A stretch of 64,000 nt of DNA from Amylostereum areolatum. Taxonomy: Eukaryota; Basidiomycota; Agaricomycetes; Russulales; Stereaceae. Under the pieces are notes generated by a model. It did no database searches. It saw only the letters and a program-made list of their open reading frames with translations, and was not told the origin of the DNA. Below are positions 60,159 to 64,000 of this stretch, in pieces (position 1 is the stretch's first letter; each line of letters opens with the position of its first letter). Position numbers and translations under genes: made by a program. Location of the stretch: positions 490,640 to 554,639 of the forward strand of contig SAXG01000027.1 of the NCBI GenBank assembly GCA_012932865.1, in the 5' to 3' direction.

Positions 60159-61821
60159 TCAAACATCGTCCTCGTCGCTGCCCAAGACTGCGCGCCGACG
60201 TTTGCCGGAAGGCTCAAGACATTCCGAATCCGAAGGAAGACGACGTAACAAACGTCTCTTTGGGGACGTCAAGGTTTCAGCTTCCCTCGCGGCGACAGAG
60301 CCCTTGGACGTGGCAAGCTTCCTCGCCAGCTGATCTAGTGGTAGGTCGTCAGAATCCACTTCAGACACCGTTTGCTGGGAGGAATGAGTAGAGCAATCCA
60401 GAGCGGTGGCTTCAGGGCTATGGTAAGCCGGTGAACCAAGAGCTAGATTGTCATCAGTATGCGGAGACTGAGTAAGAAATAAGTGGTCAGGAGAGACGGT
60501 CACATCAGTACTTTGGGAAACGATAGCGAAAAGGTTTGAGGAGGGAAACCCTCACCGATCGTCTTCTCGTAGACTTGCGCGTTGGGGTACCGGGGGATCT
60601 TGGACTTTTGACGGCAGACGAACGGGACGCACTCAGGGTCTTCCGCTTCGATCGCGCCAAAGTGTATTCATGTAAACTATCGGCACGGGTATGCGCAGGC
60701 GTACGCGGTGTATCCGTTTCCGATGAAGTATTCTCTTCTGAATCACTGCCCAGTGATTGGTGTTTCCTGCTTGGTGTCTATGAAGGCAATGTCCCACGGC
60801 GCGACAGCAAAAAGATAAACTTTGCTGGCGCACCTCGGATGGTTCAGTAGATTGCGCGTCGGTATCGTTCTTCAAGTGCGATGTGAAGGAGCGAGTACGA
60901 GGCGGAGTGCGCGATGCATTCTCGGCATCGGAAGAGGATGATGAACTTGTCGTCTCTTGGGTGCCCGTCTCTTCGTCGAGGGCCTGTGCGATAAGTGAGA
61001 ATCGGGAAAAGGAGCAGATGTTTGACAAAATTGAGACGCACTGTCGAGCGCTGAGAATCATCTTCCCCCGTTTCCCGAGCCTCATCTTCCTCATCTTCCC
61101 CCTCTTCATCCTCGTCCTCTGAATAATCATCGCCTTCTAGATCTTCATCGGCCACAACAAACCCATCTAGCTCGTAGTCTTCCTGGTCAGGGACGTTGTC
61201 ATCCCTCCATCCGACCTTGTCGCCAAGATCCCTGATGTGTTCGGTGGGCCGTCGCGAACGATGAGGACGTCTGTGGCTTTCCAAGTGAAGCTTGTACAGA
61301 TCGTACAGCTCGCGCACCCTATAATACTGAGCAGAGATAAGTATCGTGAGGGTATGAGCCGATAGCCAACCTACCCAAGGTCTGGATTCGTTCTCGTCGC
61401 TCATAAGCCACCTTATATACTGAGGCCGATTATAGATGTCTCTGAACGTGTGGCCTTTCAACCGTCCAAACCATACGATGACATTTCCAGGAGGGGTCGC
61501 ACAACCATTCTCTTCTTGCCAGCGCTTGTAGTCCTCGTTGAGCTGCGCGAATTCAGAATACTGGCTCGACAGATGGGAGTACAGTAGTTTGGACAGGATA
61601 AAATTGGAACTGAGAACTCATGCCATCAAAAACGTCTGCACAACACGTACCCAGCGGTTCCGCTTCCGCAATGGATGCAGACACCATGCTTTAAAGCCTT
61701 CGTCCAACGCGTCGAAGCGCGTCCCAAGGTGGGACTTTCCGAACCAAACAGTTCGGGACCCAGGCGAGTCCACGGAAGAGGGAGAGGGAGAGGGAGAGGA
61801 TGCGGCTGAGGAAGAGGACAT
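60159..61821 (-). CDS. uncharacterised agaricomycete protein with repeated WFG motif
   Basis: It starts MSSSSAASSPSPSPSSVDSP at 61821. The conserved block RTVWFGKSHLGTRFDALDEG, with FKAWCLHPLR, is followed by SEFAQLNEDYKRWQEENG and a second WFG block (VIVWFGRLKGHTFRDIYNRP, then QYIRWLM). The two WFG blocks may be divergent repeats. Next is YYRVRELYDLYKLHL, then an acidic, Ser-rich tail with basic patches (LTSPKRRLLRRLPSD) ending GSDEDDV. About seven short introns join in phase without stops, including one acceptor in a run of AG choices near 60450. This family is abundant in Agaricomycetes; its function is unknown. Confidence 0.72.
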
Positions 61822-62504
61822 ACTAGCGGTTGCAGTCGCGAATCGCGATGAAGGGCAGAGTTACACCGCTTGTACTTGTACAATACGGATTACATGAAAC
61901 CTTCGGGGTTTACACGATACGTAAGTAAATGCGATCGGCGATAAGAGTATAAAATCCTTCGTTGTACGAGTACATACAACTCATAACATAACAAACACTA
62001 CATGATGACTTGGGCCAAAGGACATATGGCTAGACGCCGCCGTCAAAGGAGACAAGATAAACCGGCACTGCAAGAATTGTCCACAAGACCTATGGGGTCC
62101 AGAATGAAGGTAAATCGCTATATCAACGTATATCGAAGGATTTGTCGACCAGACGGTGAGATTCAGGAGGAAGAACAGACAAGACTCGTGTCGAAGTTCG
62201 GACGGAGCCGCGTCTAGCCGCGTGCGATCTGTATTTAGTCTCCCAGGACCCAAACCAGACACAGATGGTCGTACTTACCTCGGGATCCTCTGCAATCTGC
62301 GTCGCATGAGTGACGATGATAATGAGCCCAATCACCCCGTCGTAAGAATGCACGCACAAGACACAGCGCGATTCCTATCTGGTTAGGTGAACAATGGTGG
62401 CTACTGACATATATAGTACATATCGGCCCTCAGACATCCAACTACCGCCACCTTCAATGAATCTCAGTCGACGCTCTTTTACTCGCCCTCGCACAGCACC
62501 TCTG
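61822..62504. other. intergenic
   Basis: 3' flank of the dioxygenase gene and 5' flank of the WFG gene; nothing else seen. Confidence 0.4.
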
Positions 62505-63949
62505 CTATTTCGCGATCCCACCTGCTTTGGTCCTGATCTCAGGCTCGAGCGGGAACCGTTGCTGGTCCGGCCCAACCGAATAAAGTCGCTGCCAGATGGG
62601 TTGGAGCGGTTCAGGCGTCTTCCACGCCAACGCGTCGTTGCGGAGCCAGAGGCGTATGAGGTGGCGCCTGCGCACAACGATTGTCAGCCTATCTAACGCA
62701 CACGAACCACAGGAAAAGGTGAACGCACGTCTGCTCCGTCGAATCTGTGAACGCATCTCTAGCATGCAACAAACCCAACGAGTTGATGAACTGTATGTCG
62801 CCCTTCTGGAAGTTGAGCCCGAGCGAGTACTTCTCAGCGAGGTAATGGACGGCATCGAGTGCTTCGGCCTGAGCCTCTGTGATGGGCGGGATATCTGGGT
62901 TGCGCGCCTGGGATCCGTAGCCGGTAAAGTGACGGCGGGAGTATTGAATAATGACATGTGGGTCGGAGAAATAGAGGAGGGGGCGCTCAGTGTAAGCTGG
63001 ATTGCCCCCGAAGCTGTCACACACATTGGATAAGAAGGGAGTTCGATCGTATGGCAGGGGAGAGTAAGACGCACCTGTCCAAGGGCCAAGGCTCGGACAA
63101 TACCTTGATCAGGTCTGGACGCGTCTTGGCGAGCTCGTTGTATACCTTCGCCCCGGAGGCGATCCGACTTGTTCCACCCTCCGCCGCAGTCGCAAGGGCA
63201 AACAACGCGATCAGATCGCCAACGTCGGTGTGGAAGACCTGCGCATCCGTCGTGTACGCGGCATTGCCGAAGGGTTTGCCATCCTTGCCACCACCATGAG
63301 AGAGCGTGAGGTCCTTGATGTGGGCGAGCACGGAGCCTTGGCCGTCCTGCTTGCCACGAGCTGAACCCACATGAGACGCGATACCAGCATACAGGATGGC
63401 GATCTCTTCGCGGTTGTAGGAGTCGACTGGAAGCGTGCGCAAGACAAAGAAGCCGCGACCAGAATAGAGCTCCTTGGAGAAGTTATGAAGGAGAGGTGAC
63501 AGAGTGGGGAGTGGGGAACGTCTCTTGCGAAATATGTCCGAGAGGAAGGTTCAAGCCTAATGAAAAGTTTATAAGGGAAGGTCAGATGAGCGTATGTGGA
63601 TCGACGAACTCTTAAAGTGCTCGACACCGTCCTTGATCTCCTTCAGCTCGACGTTGCTGAGCACATACACCCATTGCTTCTCGTCCGTCCAGTCCGATCC
63701 TTCCCAGACTATGGGGCCTTCGACCTTTTCTGGAAAGCCCGCAGGCAGGGGCTGCTGAGGAAGTGTGGGATCTTCCTGGAGGCGGCGAGCAGTTCGTGCA
63801 AGATACTTGTTGTGATCGGGGTGGTACGTGATGTCGGGCTGGGAGGTGGACCTCGTTGCAGTTGATGATACTGTGGGAGGTATCGGATAGGAAGGGAGAA
63901 TGTTGGGGGCGTTGTCAGGCCGAGCGATCCTTTTATATGAAGGCGGCAT
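62505..63949 (-). CDS. TauD/TfdA-like Fe(II)/2-oxoglutarate dioxygenase, frameshifted
   Basis: Clavaminate-synthase-like oxygenase fold. It starts MPPSYKRIARPDNAPNILPS at 63949. Visible elements are GPIVWEGSDW, LNLPLGHISQETF, ELYSGRGFFVLRTLPVDSYN, the HxD motif in AQVFHTDVGDLIALF, the helix-rich NPDIPPITEAQAEALDAVHY, FINSLGLLHARDAF, and the distal ligand region RHHLIRLWLRN. The tail ends KAGGIAK. All metal ligands are present. Between LNLPLGHISQETF and LSPLLHNFSKEL the frame changes by one base at a C4 run (63513-63516); removing one C would restore a continuous protein. No intron explains it. Either the gene is newly broken or the base is a sequence error. Substrate unknown. Confidence 0.78.
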
Positions 63950-64000
63950 CCTCCTGGTCCTGGTTTTGCCCGCTCATCGGGTGATGACGCCGGGTGTCGC

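Noticed and set aside
1..64000. tRNA, rRNA and CRISPR features
   Set aside because: I looked for B-box-like GGTTCGANTCC with a pairing acceptor stem, rRNA core sequence and regularly spaced repeats, and found none convincing.

Overview
The window reads as nuclear DNA of a filamentous basidiomycete, most likely an agaricomycete. Genes are densely split by 50-70 nt GT-AG introns. Conserved proteins (NOT4, PDCD5, LCP5, glutathione reductase) carry the intron-rich fungal pattern, and several families (cupredoxin with a Ser/Thr linker, BTB protein, pepsin-like protease, WFG-motif proteins, a large multi-intron transposase) are typical of Agaricomycetes. All calls come from reading translations and splice sites by eye; no database search was run.

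Layout. 0.4-9.6 kb is a compact housekeeping block: NOT4 (-), PDCD5 (+), LCP5/neuroguidin (-) and a T5orf172/GIY-YIG protein (+), arranged as two divergent pairs around one convergent pair. 10.3-21.3 kb holds secreted or accessory genes: a two-domain cupredoxin (+), an aspartic protease (-) whose intron carries a 1,130-bp transposon, a class C beta-lactamase-like hydrolase (+), a pseudokinase (-) and an unknown single-exon gene (-). 21.7-27.0 kb holds a broken gene, glutathione reductase (-) and a kinase pseudogene (-).

27.35-38.0 kb is one large DNA transposon with CACCACCAG ends and apparent TA target duplication. It has three genes: a coiled-coil protein, a very large intact transposase-like protein, and a third protein. 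A second copy of the 1,130-bp element is nested near its left end. That small element is built from the two ends of the large one, so the two form an autonomous/non-autonomous pair.

38.0-52.8 kb is GC-rich and gene-poor, with strong purine/pyrimidine strand switches. I support only one gene in it, a low-complexity acidic-tailed protein at 44.45-46.29 kb. 52.8-64 kb returns to ordinary density: an AGC-like kinase (+), a broken paralogue of the 21.7 kb gene, an unknown protein with a mitochondrial-like N terminus, a BTB protein, a WFG-motif protein, and a TauD/TfdA-like dioxygenase with a single-base frameshift.

Main themes: (1) a three-gene transposon family with its small derivative, one copy of which landed in the TA of a 3' splice site and rebuilt the acceptor; (2) a glutathione reductase whose mitochondrial presequence is in frame but has no AUG; (3) several decaying or catalytically dead genes close together.
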